The notes under the pieces are model-generated. The model did no database searches. It was not told the DNA's origin and saw nothing but the letters and a program-made list of their open reading frames with translations. Positions 25,967-34,816 of a stretch of DNA of 64,000 nucleotides are shown here, in pieces. Where the stretch lies: the NCBI GenBank assembly GCA_963835555.1, contig CAWIGC010000008.1, positions 124,001-188,000 of the forward strand. Direction: 5' to 3'. Each line of letters starts with the position of its first letter. The first letter of the stretch is position 1. Position numbers and translations under genes: made by a program. Source of the stretch: Sulfopaludibacter sp963835555. GTDB taxonomy: Bacteria > Acidobacteriota > Terriglobia > Bryobacterales > Bryobacteraceae.

Positions 25967-27055
25967 GTGAAGCTTCCAGTGAACCCACCGGTGCTGCCCA
26001 TGCTGGCCAAGCGAGTGGATGAACTGCCGGCCGAGGGCAAGTGGATCTTTGAGCCGAAATGGGACGGCTTTCGGGCGCTGGTTTTCCGGGACGGCGACGA
26101 GCTTGAAATCCAAAGCCGGGAAGAAAAGCCGCTGAACCGCTATTTTCCTGAAATCGTAGACGCACTCAAGTCGCAATTACCTTCGCGCGCCGTGCTCGAT
26201 GGGGAAATCGTGATCGCGCGTGGGAGCGTGCTCGATTTTGAGGCGCTTCAACTGCGGCTGCATCCGGCGGCATCGCGAGTCAAAACGCTATCCAAACAGA
26301 CGCCGGCTTCGATTGTGTTCTTCGACTTGCTTTCGGGTAGTGAGCGGGATTTGCGGAATACGCCTTTCGAATCACGACGGACGATGCTTGAAGACATCCT
26401 TCGGGACGCGGCGCCTCCGGTTTACATTACGCCCGCGACCCAGGAACGGTCCATCGCCTTGGACTGGTTCCGGCGATTCGAAGGAGCAGGGCTGGATGGC
26501 GTGATGGCCAAGCCGGCTTCCGGAACCTATGAACCGGACAAGCGGGTCATGCTCAAGGTGAAGCACGAGCGCGAGTGCGATTGCGTCGTAGCGGGATTTC
26601 GCTGGTACAAGGGCGCGGAGAACCAAGCGGTCGGGTCGCTGCTGCTTGGGCTTTATGATCAAGCGGGTATGCTGCAGCACGTGGGTGTGTGCGCGAGTTT
26701 CACCGCCGAGAAGAGAAGGGAACTGCTGCACCTTCTGGCGCCATATCGCACGAACGCACTGGACAATCACCCGTGGAGGGAGTGGGTTGGCCATCTGACG
26801 GCGGATGGAGAAACGGGAGGCCGCGTGCCGGGGGCGCAGAGCCGCTGGAGCCGCGGCAAGGATCTTTCCTGGGAGCCGCTGAAAGCGGAGCTGGTGGTGG
26901 AAGTGGCGTACGAGCACATGCAGGGTTCGCGGTTCCGTCACATGGCGCATTTCCGCAGGTGGCGAACGGATAAGAGACCGAAAGACTGCACGTATGCACA
27001 GTTGGAAGTCGTGCCGCCGCACGAACTGGCTACGATTTTCGCAGCCGCGCGGTGA
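25967..27055 (+). CDS. ATP-dependent DNA ligase (LigC/LigD ligase domain)
   Basis: The 362-residue protein has the adenylation motif EPKWDGFR with catalytic Lys31, motif III-like VLDGEIVI, motif IV-like GLDGVMAKP and motif V VMLKVKHERECDC. An OB-fold follows. It has no polymerase or nuclease domain, so it is a stand-alone ligase such as mycobacterial LigC. A separate LigD-type polymerase gene converges on it. Together they could perform end joining, but no Ku gene is visible in the window. Confidence 0.92.
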   Translation: MKLPVNPPVLPMLAKRVDELPAEGKWIFEPKWDGFRALVFRDGDELEIQSREEKPLNRYFPEIVDALKSQLPSRAVLDGEIVIARGSVLDFEALQLRLHPAASRVKTLSKQTPASIVFFDLLSGSERDLRNTPFESRRTMLEDILRDAAPPVYITPATQERSIALDWFRRFEGAGLDGVMAKPASGTYEPDKRVMLKVKHERECDCVVAGFRWYKGAENQAVGSLLLGLYDQAGMLQHVGVCASFTAEKRRELLHLLAPYRTNALDNHPWREWVGHLTADGETGGRVPGAQSRWSRGKDLSWEPLKAELVVEVAYEHMQGSRFRHMAHFRRWRTDKRPKDCTYAQLEVVPPHELATIFAAAR

Positions 27056-27071
27056 GTGTTCAGAGGGCCTC

Positions 27072-28385
27072 TCAGGTGGCCTTCTTAGAGCGATGGGCGG
27101 CGCGCAATTCGCGCCACTCGCGGGTGGGGTCGTCATCGGGATCGGGCGTTTCCTGGCTCGGCCGGATGTCTTCCGGGACGTGGCGCAGGTTGATGCGAAT
27201 CCGCGTCCACGTGGAGGAGCGGCCGCGCATGGAGTCAACCAGGACATCGTCCACAGCGAGATATGCGGCGGGGGCGGGGTATTTGGCTTTCCAGCGTTCG
27301 AGGCCGGCCAGGGCGGCGTCGCGGTCGGGCGAATTGGCGACAGTGATGAGAGGTATTTTCGCGCGCGGCTTCGAGGCAGAGCGAGCGCGTGAGGGTGCGA
27401 CTCGCGGCGCTTCTCCCTCCGCGCGGCGAAAGTGAGGCGGCCAAGGGGCATCGGCAAGGCCGTCGGCTTCATCTTTGGCAGCGAGTTCCATGAGCTTTTC
27501 AAGCGAACCAGGGTGGCGGTCCATGTCGGCATGCGGGTTGCCGGTGGTCGCGAAGCGCTGGGGCACCGTGAAGAGGGTGAAGTCGGCGGGGTCGCAGTCC
27601 GGAACCTCGCGCCAGTCGAGGGGTGTGGAAACGCGAGCGTCGGGGACCGGGCGGACGGAGTAGGCGGAGCAGGTGGTGCGGTCCTTGGCGTTCTGGTTGT
27701 AGTCGAGGAAAACGCCGTGCCGCTCCTCTTTCCACCACTTGGAACTGGCGATGTCAGGCCGGCGGCGTTCCACGGCGCGCGAGAGCGCCACTGCGGCGCG
27801 GCGCACTTCGGCGAAGGTCCACTTGGGCTGGATGCGGACGTTGATGTGCATGCCGCGGGAACCACTGGTTTTCGGCCAGCCCTGGAGGCTCATCTCGGAA
27901 AGCAGGGCTTTGACTTCCAGCGCGACCGTGCGGACCTGATCCCAGGGAACGCCAGGCCCCGGATCCAGGTCCACGCGGAGTTCGTCAGGATGGTCAAGAT
28001 CCCGCGACCGGACGGGGTGCGGATGGAGTTCGATGCAGCCCAGGTTCACTATCCAGGCCAGGCCGGCAGCATCATCGATAACCACCTCTTCCGCGGTGCG
28101 GCCGGAGGGGAATGACAAAACCACGGTGCGGAGCCAGGACGGGCGGTCCTTCGGCGCGCGCTTTTGATAAAACGCTTCGCGTTCGGCCCCATCGACGAAA
28201 CGCTTCAGCACGATGGGCCGGTCGGCGATGCCGGCCAGGGCGCCGGAGGCTACCGAGAGGTAGTAACGCACCAGTTCGAGTTTGGAAACCTTCGCCTGTC
28301 TGGAAAAATACAGCTTATCCGGATGGGTAATGCGGACCTCGCGCCCATCGACCGTCAGGACTTCGAGAGTGTCCGGTGTCTCCAC
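27072..28385 (-). CDS. LigD-type primase-polymerase (AEP) for DNA end joining
   Basis: The 437-residue protein carries the archaeo-eukaryotic primase fold of LigD polymerase domains. THPDKLYF and YYLSVASGAL open the domain, LRVDLDPGPGVPW holds the catalytic aspartates, and TSGSRGMHI the conserved His. A C-terminal extension of about 140 residues after SLEKL is Arg-rich and unlike the usual end. The start is GTG with a TAGCCT box 7 bases upstream. It faces the stand-alone ligase, with stops 16 bases apart. Confidence 0.9.
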   Translation of the reverse strand: METPDTLEVLTVDGREVRITHPDKLYFSRQAKVSKLELVRYYLSVASGALAGIADRPIVLKRFVDGAEREAFYQKRAPKDRPSWLRTVVLSFPSGRTAEEVVIDDAAGLAWIVNLGCIELHPHPVRSRDLDHPDELRVDLDPGPGVPWDQVRTVALEVKALLSEMSLQGWPKTSGSRGMHINVRIQPKWTFAEVRRAAVALSRAVERRRPDIASSKWWKEERHGVFLDYNQNAKDRTTCSAYSVRPVPDARVSTPLDWREVPDCDPADFTLFTVPQRFATTGNPHADMDRHPGSLEKLMELAAKDEADGLADAPWPPHFRRAEGEAPRVAPSRARSASKPRAKIPLITVANSPDRDAALAGLERWKAKYPAPAAYLAVDDVLVDSMRGRSSTWTRIRINLRHVPEDIRPSQETPDPDDDPTREWRELRAAHRSKKAT

Positions 28386-28486
28386 AAAAAACAGGCTACC
28401 TCATCGAGCGGCGGCAGACCACTCTGTTGGCAGCATGTCTGTATTGGCATGTAGTGTGCGATGAAGAAACCCGCGTGGCTTTGGGC

Positions 28487-28492
28487 GATAAT
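28487..28492 (+). promoter_or_regulatory. Leaderless-type -10 box of the DUF1801 gene
   Basis: GATAAT ends 8 bases before the ATG at 28501 with no ribosome site between. Confidence 0.4.
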
Positions 28493-28500
28493 TGACATCG

Positions 28501-28905
28501 ATGAAGAGGACGGAATTGCTGCGATTTAACGGCGCTATGGAGCGGGATCCGGCCATCGATGCGTGGATGAAAGAGCATGCCGGTGAATTGGGATCCATCG
28601 CGCATCAATGGTTTGAACTGATGCGAAACTGCGGCGACGAAGTCCGGGAGCTTTTGCATGACGGCTGTCCGGTTGCATGCTTCGGAGATGTGCCCTTCGC
28701 CTATGTCAATGTATTCACTTCGCACGTCAACGTGGGATTCTTTCAAGGCGCATCGCTGCCGGACCCGGCTCACTTGTTACAAGGCGACGGTAAGTACATG
28801 CGCCATGTGAAACTGAAACCCGGAACGGCCCTGAACGCAGCAGCTCTAAGCAGGCTCATCGATACGGCGTACTCGGATATAAAGGCGCGCGTCGAAAACG
28901 GCTAA
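28501..28905 (+). CDS. DUF1801 (YdhG-like) domain protein
   Basis: The 134-residue protein matches DUF1801, a small alpha/beta fold of unknown function. The VNVGFFQGASLPDPAHLLQG and KYMRHVKLKPG stretches are the family hallmark. ATG 28501 is preferred to the TTG nine bases upstream. It is monocistronic and converges on the sialidase gene with 12 bases between the stops. Confidence 0.8.
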   Translation: MKRTELLRFNGAMERDPAIDAWMKEHAGELGSIAHQWFELMRNCGDEVRELLHDGCPVACFGDVPFAYVNVFTSHVNVGFFQGASLPDPAHLLQGDGKYMRHVKLKPGTALNAAALSRLIDTAYSDIKARVENG

Positions 28906-28917
28906 TTTGCGCTGGCC

Positions 28918-30003
28918 CTAAACCCAATCCAGCGAGAATCGCGCGAACGTGAGCTTTTCGTAGGGATTCTTCTCGCCGCGTTCGTACAGCACTCCGATCG
29001 TGCCGTCGCGCAGCACGATTACGGTGGAATACGCGGCCGGTCCGGGGTGAAGCGTGCGCTCCCGCGGCCAGGTGCGGCCGCCATCGGCACTCACCTTGAC
29101 GGTCAGATTCTCGCGCCGCGTGCTCGCCGCATTGGTGAAGATGACCACGTCGCGCCCTTTCGCCCGGTAACGCGCGATGCCGGCGTTGCAGCCCGGGTCT
29201 ACCAGGGCGGCGTCGTGCTCTGGAGGACCGAACGTTACGCCGCCGTCGCTGGAGCGCGCCACGATGCGCGACTTCCCGTCCCGCATGTTCTGTAATACGA
29301 TTCCGCCGGCCAGTTCCACCGCTTTGCTCTCGTCGCTCCCCGGCGCGATGGCGGGCCCGATCTTCCAATTCTTGCCGCCATCGTCAGAGTAGGCATTGCG
29401 CGAAGCCACCTGCCGATTCGCGTCGCGCACCACCATGGGGACCAGGTAGCGCCCGGTCGAGGTCTGGCAGTGCGTTCCCGAAGTAGCGAACATGGCCTCC
29501 CAGGAAGGATCCTTCACCTGCGGCGTAAAGTCCATGGGCTGCGACCAGCGCTCGCCATCGTCATCGCTCCAGATGGCGTGGAACTGAAAGGTGCCCGGTC
29601 CGGTGACCGCGCCCGGCTTGGCCGAAGAGAAGCCGATCCCCGGCGGGCCGTAGCTATGAAAGCACCAGATCCGTCCGCTCTTGCGGTCCAGTAGCAGCGA
29701 TGCGTCACCCACTCCGCCTTCGCCCACGGCGCGAACGGTGCGCACCGCCGACCAGGTTCGGCCACGGTCGGAACTCCGGCGCATCACCAGTGAAATGCGC
29801 GCCGGCATGTCGCTCCCGCTGTCGTGGCGGGCATCCACGACGGCCAGCAAGGTGCCCTTAAGCGTCTCCAGCAGCGCGGGAATGCGATAGGTGTGAACGC
29901 CGCTGTCTCCGGCGTGGAACAGATCCACCTGATCGACCAGAGGCGCTTTCGCCCGCAACTGGAACGGGGCCGCGGCCAGCAGCAGGAGAAGCCGTCGTTG
30001 CAT
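28918..30003 (-). CDS. Secreted sialidase-like (BNR/Asp-box) enzyme
   Basis: The 361-residue protein has a signal peptide (about 1-18) and a six-bladed sialidase propeller. The Arg of the YRIPAL motif (about 38-43) is the conserved first sialic-acid-binding arginine. Four Asp-boxes are visible (SSDRGRTW, SDDDGERW, SDDGGKNW, SADGGRTW). It resembles exo-alpha-sialidases of family GH33, although related acidobacterial proteins may use other glycans. A perfect TATAAT lies 6 bases before ATG. Confidence 0.88.
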   Translation of the reverse strand: MQRRLLLLLAAAPFQLRAKAPLVDQVDLFHAGDSGVHTYRIPALLETLKGTLLAVVDARHDSGSDMPARISLVMRRSSDRGRTWSAVRTVRAVGEGGVGDASLLLDRKSGRIWCFHSYGPPGIGFSSAKPGAVTGPGTFQFHAIWSDDDGERWSQPMDFTPQVKDPSWEAMFATSGTHCQTSTGRYLVPMVVRDANRQVASRNAYSDDGGKNWKIGPAIAPGSDESKAVELAGGIVLQNMRDGKSRIVARSSDGGVTFGPPEHDAALVDPGCNAGIARYRAKGRDVVIFTNAASTRRENLTVKVSADGGRTWPRERTLHPGPAAYSTVIVLRDGTIGVLYERGEKNPYEKLTFARFSLDWV

Positions 30004-30009
30004 ACGACG

Positions 30010-30015
30010 ATTATA
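30010..30015 (-). promoter_or_regulatory. Leaderless-type -10 box of the sialidase gene
   Basis: A perfect TATAAT ends 6 bases before the start codon at 30003. Confidence 0.6.
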
Positions 30016-30254
30016 GGGGTGGGACCGTCAAGCGCACGCTGCAACCGCGTGCTCCCGGCTGGGATGGGAAGGGGAAACTCGCGCTTGACCCTCATGCGCC
30101 CGGCGCCGGCGCCGGACCTGCTGATGCCAAATATGCGCCCGCCACTCCTTCCAACTCCTCCGGCGATGGACCCCCGCCATTACCGCGACGGCGAGTGAGA
30201 GCATCCTCCCTGTTTTAAGACCTTCGGGTATTTTAGCAATCGGACACACCCTCG

Positions 30255-30282
30255 TTGCCAGCGCACCCCGCTACCGTATACA
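30255..30282 (+). promoter_or_regulatory. Promoter of the peptide transporter gene
   Basis: TTGCCA (30255-30260) and TATACA (30277-30282) are 16 bases apart. The start codon at 30295 is 12 bases downstream of the -10 box, so the leader would be very short. The remaining bases 30004-30254 hold no gene that I can support. Confidence 0.55.
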
Positions 30283-30294
30283 CTGGCGTTGCCT

Positions 30295-31779
30295 ATGGCA
30301 CCCAGCGACGTTCACCTCGACCGAAGTTTTTTCGGCCACCCGCGCGGCCTCGCCACACTGTTCTTCACTGAAATGTGGGAACGCTTCAGCTACTACGGGA
30401 TGCGCGCCATCCTGATCTACTTCCTGACGGACACCATCGCCAAGGGAGGGTTGGGGTTCGCCGATTCGAAGGCCGGCGCGGTATACGGGCTCTACACGTC
30501 CATGGTGTACCTGCTGTGTCTGGGCGGCGGCTGGGTGGCCGACCGCATCACCGGACGCCGGCGCGCGGTGCTCATCGGCGGCATTCTCATCTCGGCGGGC
30601 GAGTTCTGTCTGGCCACGCCGGGCGTTCTCTTTTTCTACGTGGGGCTGGCGCTGCTGATGATGGGCACCGGGATGCTGAAGGGCAACGTGAGCGTGATTG
30701 TGGGGCAGTTGTATGGCAAGGATGACCCGCGCCGCGACTCCGGCTTTTCCATCTTTTATATGGGCATCAATATCGGCGCGCTTATTTCGCCGCTGATCTG
30801 CGGCTGGGTGGGCCACACCTATGGCTGGCGGTGGGGCTTCGGCATCGCGGGAGCCGGCATGCTGCTGGGCCTCATCCAATACGTGATGGGCGGGAAACAT
30901 CTGGGCTCGGCGGGCCTGCATCTGCCCAGCACCGGCGATCCGGAGGCGGACCGCCGGCAGAAGCGCAACGCGATTGTGGCGGTGGGCTGCGCGCTGGGCG
31001 TGTTGGGCCTGCTGGCTCTGCTAGGTCTTTTGGGGGTGATCCAGATGACCGCCGAAGCCATCGCCGATGCGGAAGGATGGGCGCTTTTCGGGGTGGTGGT
31101 GGTGGTTTTTTCCTGGCTGCTGTTTCTGCCCGGCTGGACACCGGTGGAGCGGAAACGGTCGGCGGCGGTGCTGGTGTTGTTCGTGGCGTCCGCGCTATTC
31201 TGGGCCTCCTTCGAGCAGGCGGGTTCTTCTCTCAGCCTGTTCGCCGAGCGCAACACCCATCGCAGCATGTTCGGCTACGACTATCCGGCCAGTTGGTTCC
31301 AGACGGTGCAGCCCGTTTTCGTGATTGTGTTCGCGCCGGTTTTCGCGTGGTTATGGCTGGCGCTCAAGCGGCGCGAGCCTTCCAGTCCCACCAAGTTCGC
31401 GCTCGGACTGCTATTCGCAGGCTTGGCTTTCGCCATTCTGGTGCCGCCGGCCCTCATGGCGTCTAAGGGCGCGGAGGTGGCGCAATGGTGGCTGGTGGGC
31501 ACCTATTTCCTGCAGACCATGGGCGAGCTTTGCCTGAGCCCGGTGGGTTTGAGCGCCATGACCAAACTCGCGCCCGATCGCGCCGCCGGTTTCATGATGG
31601 GGATCTGGTTCCTCTCCACCAGCATCGGCAACTGGATGGCCGGCAAGGCCGCATCGCTCTATAGCTCCATGCCCATCCCCACGCTGTTCGGTTCGGTGGC
31701 GGCTTTCACCATCGGCGCCGCCGTCGTGATGGCGCTGATGATCCGGCCGACTGTGCGGCTGATGTCGGGAGTAAAGTAA
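30295..31779 (+). CDS. Proton-dependent oligopeptide transporter (POT/PTR2 family)
   Basis: The 494-residue protein has about 14 membrane segments. FFTEMWERFSYYGMRAIL near the N-terminus carries the ExxER-type proton-coupling motif of POT transporters, and the family signatures GGWVADRITGRR and FSIFYMGINIGAL follow. It imports di- and tripeptides with protons through the inner membrane. Several secreted peptidases nearby (M19, M49, S9, M20) could feed it. ATG 30295 is chosen over a TTG two codons earlier because of the promoter position. Confidence 0.93.
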   Translation: MAPSDVHLDRSFFGHPRGLATLFFTEMWERFSYYGMRAILIYFLTDTIAKGGLGFADSKAGAVYGLYTSMVYLLCLGGGWVADRITGRRRAVLIGGILISAGEFCLATPGVLFFYVGLALLMMGTGMLKGNVSVIVGQLYGKDDPRRDSGFSIFYMGINIGALISPLICGWVGHTYGWRWGFGIAGAGMLLGLIQYVMGGKHLGSAGLHLPSTGDPEADRRQKRNAIVAVGCALGVLGLLALLGLLGVIQMTAEAIADAEGWALFGVVVVVFSWLLFLPGWTPVERKRSAAVLVLFVASALFWASFEQAGSSLSLFAERNTHRSMFGYDYPASWFQTVQPVFVIVFAPVFAWLWLALKRREPSSPTKFALGLLFAGLAFAILVPPALMASKGAEVAQWWLVGTYFLQTMGELCLSPVGLSAMTKLAPDRAAGFMMGIWFLSTSIGNWMAGKAASLYSSMPIPTLFGSVAAFTIGAAVVMALMIRPTVRLMSGVK

Positions 31780-31799
31780 GAGCGGCCGCGCTGCGAGTC

Positions 31800-32775
31800 C
31801 TATAAACCTTCCCACGCGAAGGCGGAGAATTTGCGGATGGTCTGGAAGCCAACCCGCTGGTACAGGGTCACGGCATCTTCATTGCAACTGGTTACCGTGA
31901 GACTGGCCGACCGGCAGCCCACCTCGCGCAGTGTCAACAGGGAACGCCGCAGCAGCGCGTGGCCAATGCCCGTACCGCGCACCTGCGGGGAAACGCAGAT
32001 CTGGGTAATATGCCCGCAATCCTGCGATACCAGACTGGCCAGCGAGATGCCGCAGATCCGTCCCGTGGACAGCCTCAAACGCGGCATACGACGCGGTCCG
32101 GAAGAATGTGCCGCAGCCCGGGTATTCCACGATATTGTGCAGGAAGCGGCGGGCGCCCATGGCGTTGCGATACTGATCGTTGATGCGGCTATCGACGTGA
32201 CCGGCGTAGGCATAGGCGATCAACTGCGCGGCATCGTCCTGGTAGAGGTCGCTCCAGCGCTCGATGTACATGGGGCGGCGCACGCGGCCTTCGGTCAGGC
32301 TTGCGTCCGGCAGGGAGACGCGCATGAAATTGCGGTCAAAGACGGCCGCCACATCGGCGCGCGGAAGCACGCGGCGCGGGTTGTAGCTCAGCATCATCAA
32401 TTGGGATTCCACGCGATGCACGTGCGTGTTGCGCGTGATGGCGTCCATGGCGGACTCAAGCAACAGGTTCTCGCGGTCGCGCGTACGCACGGCATGACGC
32501 ACGTAGAGGTCCCCCACCAGGCCCTTGCCCTCTTCCAGCACGTAGTAGAGGTACCCGGTGACCTCGCCGTGCTCCACCAGGGCGGCGCCGTTCAGCGCGC
32601 GCAGATCCACAAAGCGGCGAACCAGGTCGGCGGACTTGTCGAAGTCCCAATCCAGTTCGGTCCGCCACGCAGCGGTCTCCTCTTGTAGTACGGGCTCCAG
32701 TTCAGGAGCGCCCACGCTCCGCAGATCCACAATCTGTGGCGTGCCCATCAGGGCGGGATTGAGCCGTGCGGCCAT
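31800..32775 (-). CDS. GNAT-family N-acetyltransferase (frameshifted)
   Basis: The protein of about 325 residues has two GNAT-like halves. The C-terminal half carries the acetyl-CoA loop VSPQVRGTGIGHALL and ends with NEDAVTLYQRVGF. An apparent single-base indel near 32075 separates the frames (upstream frame ends near TASYAAFE, downstream frame resumes at TGRICGISLASLV). I start it at ATG 32775; ATG 32748 is possible. It follows the M49 peptidase gene by 11 bases. The substrate is unknown. Confidence 0.75.
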
Positions 32776-32786
32776 CCAGGTGCCTG

Positions 32787-34771
32787 CTATTGTATCGCGT
32801 ACATCGCCGCGTAACCCAGTTGCTGCGTGACGAAATCGTGCGGATACGACATGGAGACCTTTCCGCCGACGGACTGAAGGTCGGCGTTTACGCCGCACCA
32901 GTAGCCGGGCAGGTTCAGTTTCTGATAGCGCGCCACCACCTGGTCCCGCAGTTTCGGGTCGAAGTGGACGCCGTATCGATCCACCAGCGCCTTGATGGCC
33001 GCATAATCGCCCTCGGCTTTGATGCGCATCAATTCGGCCAGCAGCATGCCTACGCCCTGGCGCATCTTGTCGAAGTCCTTGAGCGCGAGGTAGGTCTTGC
33101 CGTTTCGTTCCACGGTGGCGATGGCGCCGGTCTTATCCTTGATGTAATTGACGATCAACTGGCGATTGCGCTGGTGATCCTCCTCGATGGTATCGCCCTT
33201 GGGGATGCGATAAAGCTGCGTCAGCACAGTGCGCACCGCGGCGTAGTACATCGCTTTGGCCACTTCCGGACTGGACACCAGACCCAGTTGCCGCAGTTTG
33301 GGGTCGGTGATGTTCCACAGCGCCATCAGGTCGGCACGGGCCTCTTCCAGGGTGGAGGAGTATTCTTTCAGATACCCTTCGGCTCCGGATCTGTTGCAGG
33401 CGCGGGCTCAGTTTCCCGCTGCCGTGGCCAATCACTTCGTGCAGGCCGGTCATCATGTCCGACGCCTCTTCGCCGTATTTTTTGGTGACGGCGATCTCTT
33501 CGGGCGAGGCGGCGAATTCGTCCAGCACGCCGAAGCCCTGGGCTTCCTGGAGGGTCCGCGAACTGCCCGTAAAAAGGAAGCTCTTGCTGCCGTACTTTTC
33601 GCGGATTTCGTTTTCGTTCGGCAAGTTGTCACCCACTATGGTCACTTGAAAATCGCCGGTCTCGATGACCGTCTCCACAGCCTTTGCCAGCGGTGGTTTC
33701 ACGCCCTGCTTCTTGTATTGCGGCAGCCACGGCGCGCGGTCTTCGAAATACTGGGCATTCTGCGCCAGCTTGACCATCAGGCTGTTCAGCTTCTGATCGG
33801 TGATACTGACGAAGCTCTGCGAAGTGGCCTTGGCGGCGCGCGCATCCCGGTACACCTCGATGAAGCCGTTGGCGAAATCCACGCTGGGATTGTTCTGCAC
33901 CCAGGCGATGCCGAACTGAATCCAATCGGCGGGGTCGCCGGTCTGGTAATAGCGGATGAGGCCGGCGATCACCTTGTCCTGGCCGGGTTCGGCATATTTC
34001 CGCGCCTCCTCCAGGAATCCGTTAGCCTTGCGCAGGAACTCTGCGTACATGCCGGGCGGCACCTTCCCATCGGGTGTGCCGGCGCGGTAGACCTCTTCCA
34101 CCAGTTTCCCATCCTTGCCTTTCACCAGGCGCGAATTCACCGGGTGGGCTTCATGGAAGTTGGCGACGTCTTTCATGCTGACGTTCAAGTAGAAATTGTT
34201 GGCGCTGGATTGCAGAATATCCTTGCCCCCCTGCGGGCTCTTGGCGGTGATCATGGGCTCGAAGTTCGGGTCGAAGAGCGAGGGCCGGAGTTCTTCCAAT
34301 TCGCGATCCAGGTCCGCCTGGTTCCTGATGGCCGGAGTGCCGTAGGGCGTGCCTTTGAAGCGGCCCGCCTTCAACGCCTGCGTGGCGGCCGCTTGGAGCT
34401 GATCGAAGGTGAACTCGGGCATAAACTTCTGCGCCGTCATTTCATTGTGATTCCCCCGATTGGCCCAGAACAGCTTGGTGAAATTGAGAATCTGCATCCG
34501 CCCGTCCGGGCGGCAGTTTCACCAGCGCTTCCAGCAGGCGCTTCTGGCGCAGGCCGAAGCGCGAGTTCTGATCGTAGTTGATGGGGTCGATGGCGATGGA
34601 AGCCTGGCTCAGGTAAAACGCCAGCGATTGTTGCCGCGGCGAAAGAGCCTTGAAGCTTTCGGCCTGTAATTGCACAAAGCCGGTAGTCCCGACCCGGTCC
34701 ACCAGCGCCTGGCCATCGGCGCCCACAGCCACGCCGGCAAATAGGAAAATCAGGGCGATGCGCAAGTTCAT
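32787..34771 (-). CDS. Dipeptidyl-peptidase III-like metallopeptidase M49 (frameshifted)
   Basis: The protein of about 660 residues has a signal peptide (1-20), the M49 zinc motif HEVIGHGSGKL, and the second glutamate in EEARADLMALWN. An ANRGNHNEMT stretch is typical for bacterial M49 members. Apparent frameshifts lie near 34500 (GRADA to QILNFTKLFW) and in 33370-33400 (after LSPRLQQ, resuming EGYLKEYSSTLEEARADL). Both sides are well conserved, so these look like sequence errors. It probably trims peptides outside the cytoplasm, near the peptide transporter and an S9 peptidase. Confidence 0.85.
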
Positions 34772-34804
34772 GTCCTCTATTCCATTATGGTAGCCCCACC
34801 GCGT

Positions 34805-34810
34805 TAGAAT
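34805..34810 (+). promoter_or_regulatory. Leaderless-type -10 box of the S9 peptidase gene
   Basis: TAGAAT ends 6 bases before the ATG at 34817. Confidence 0.5.
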
Positions 34811-34816
34811 ACATCC

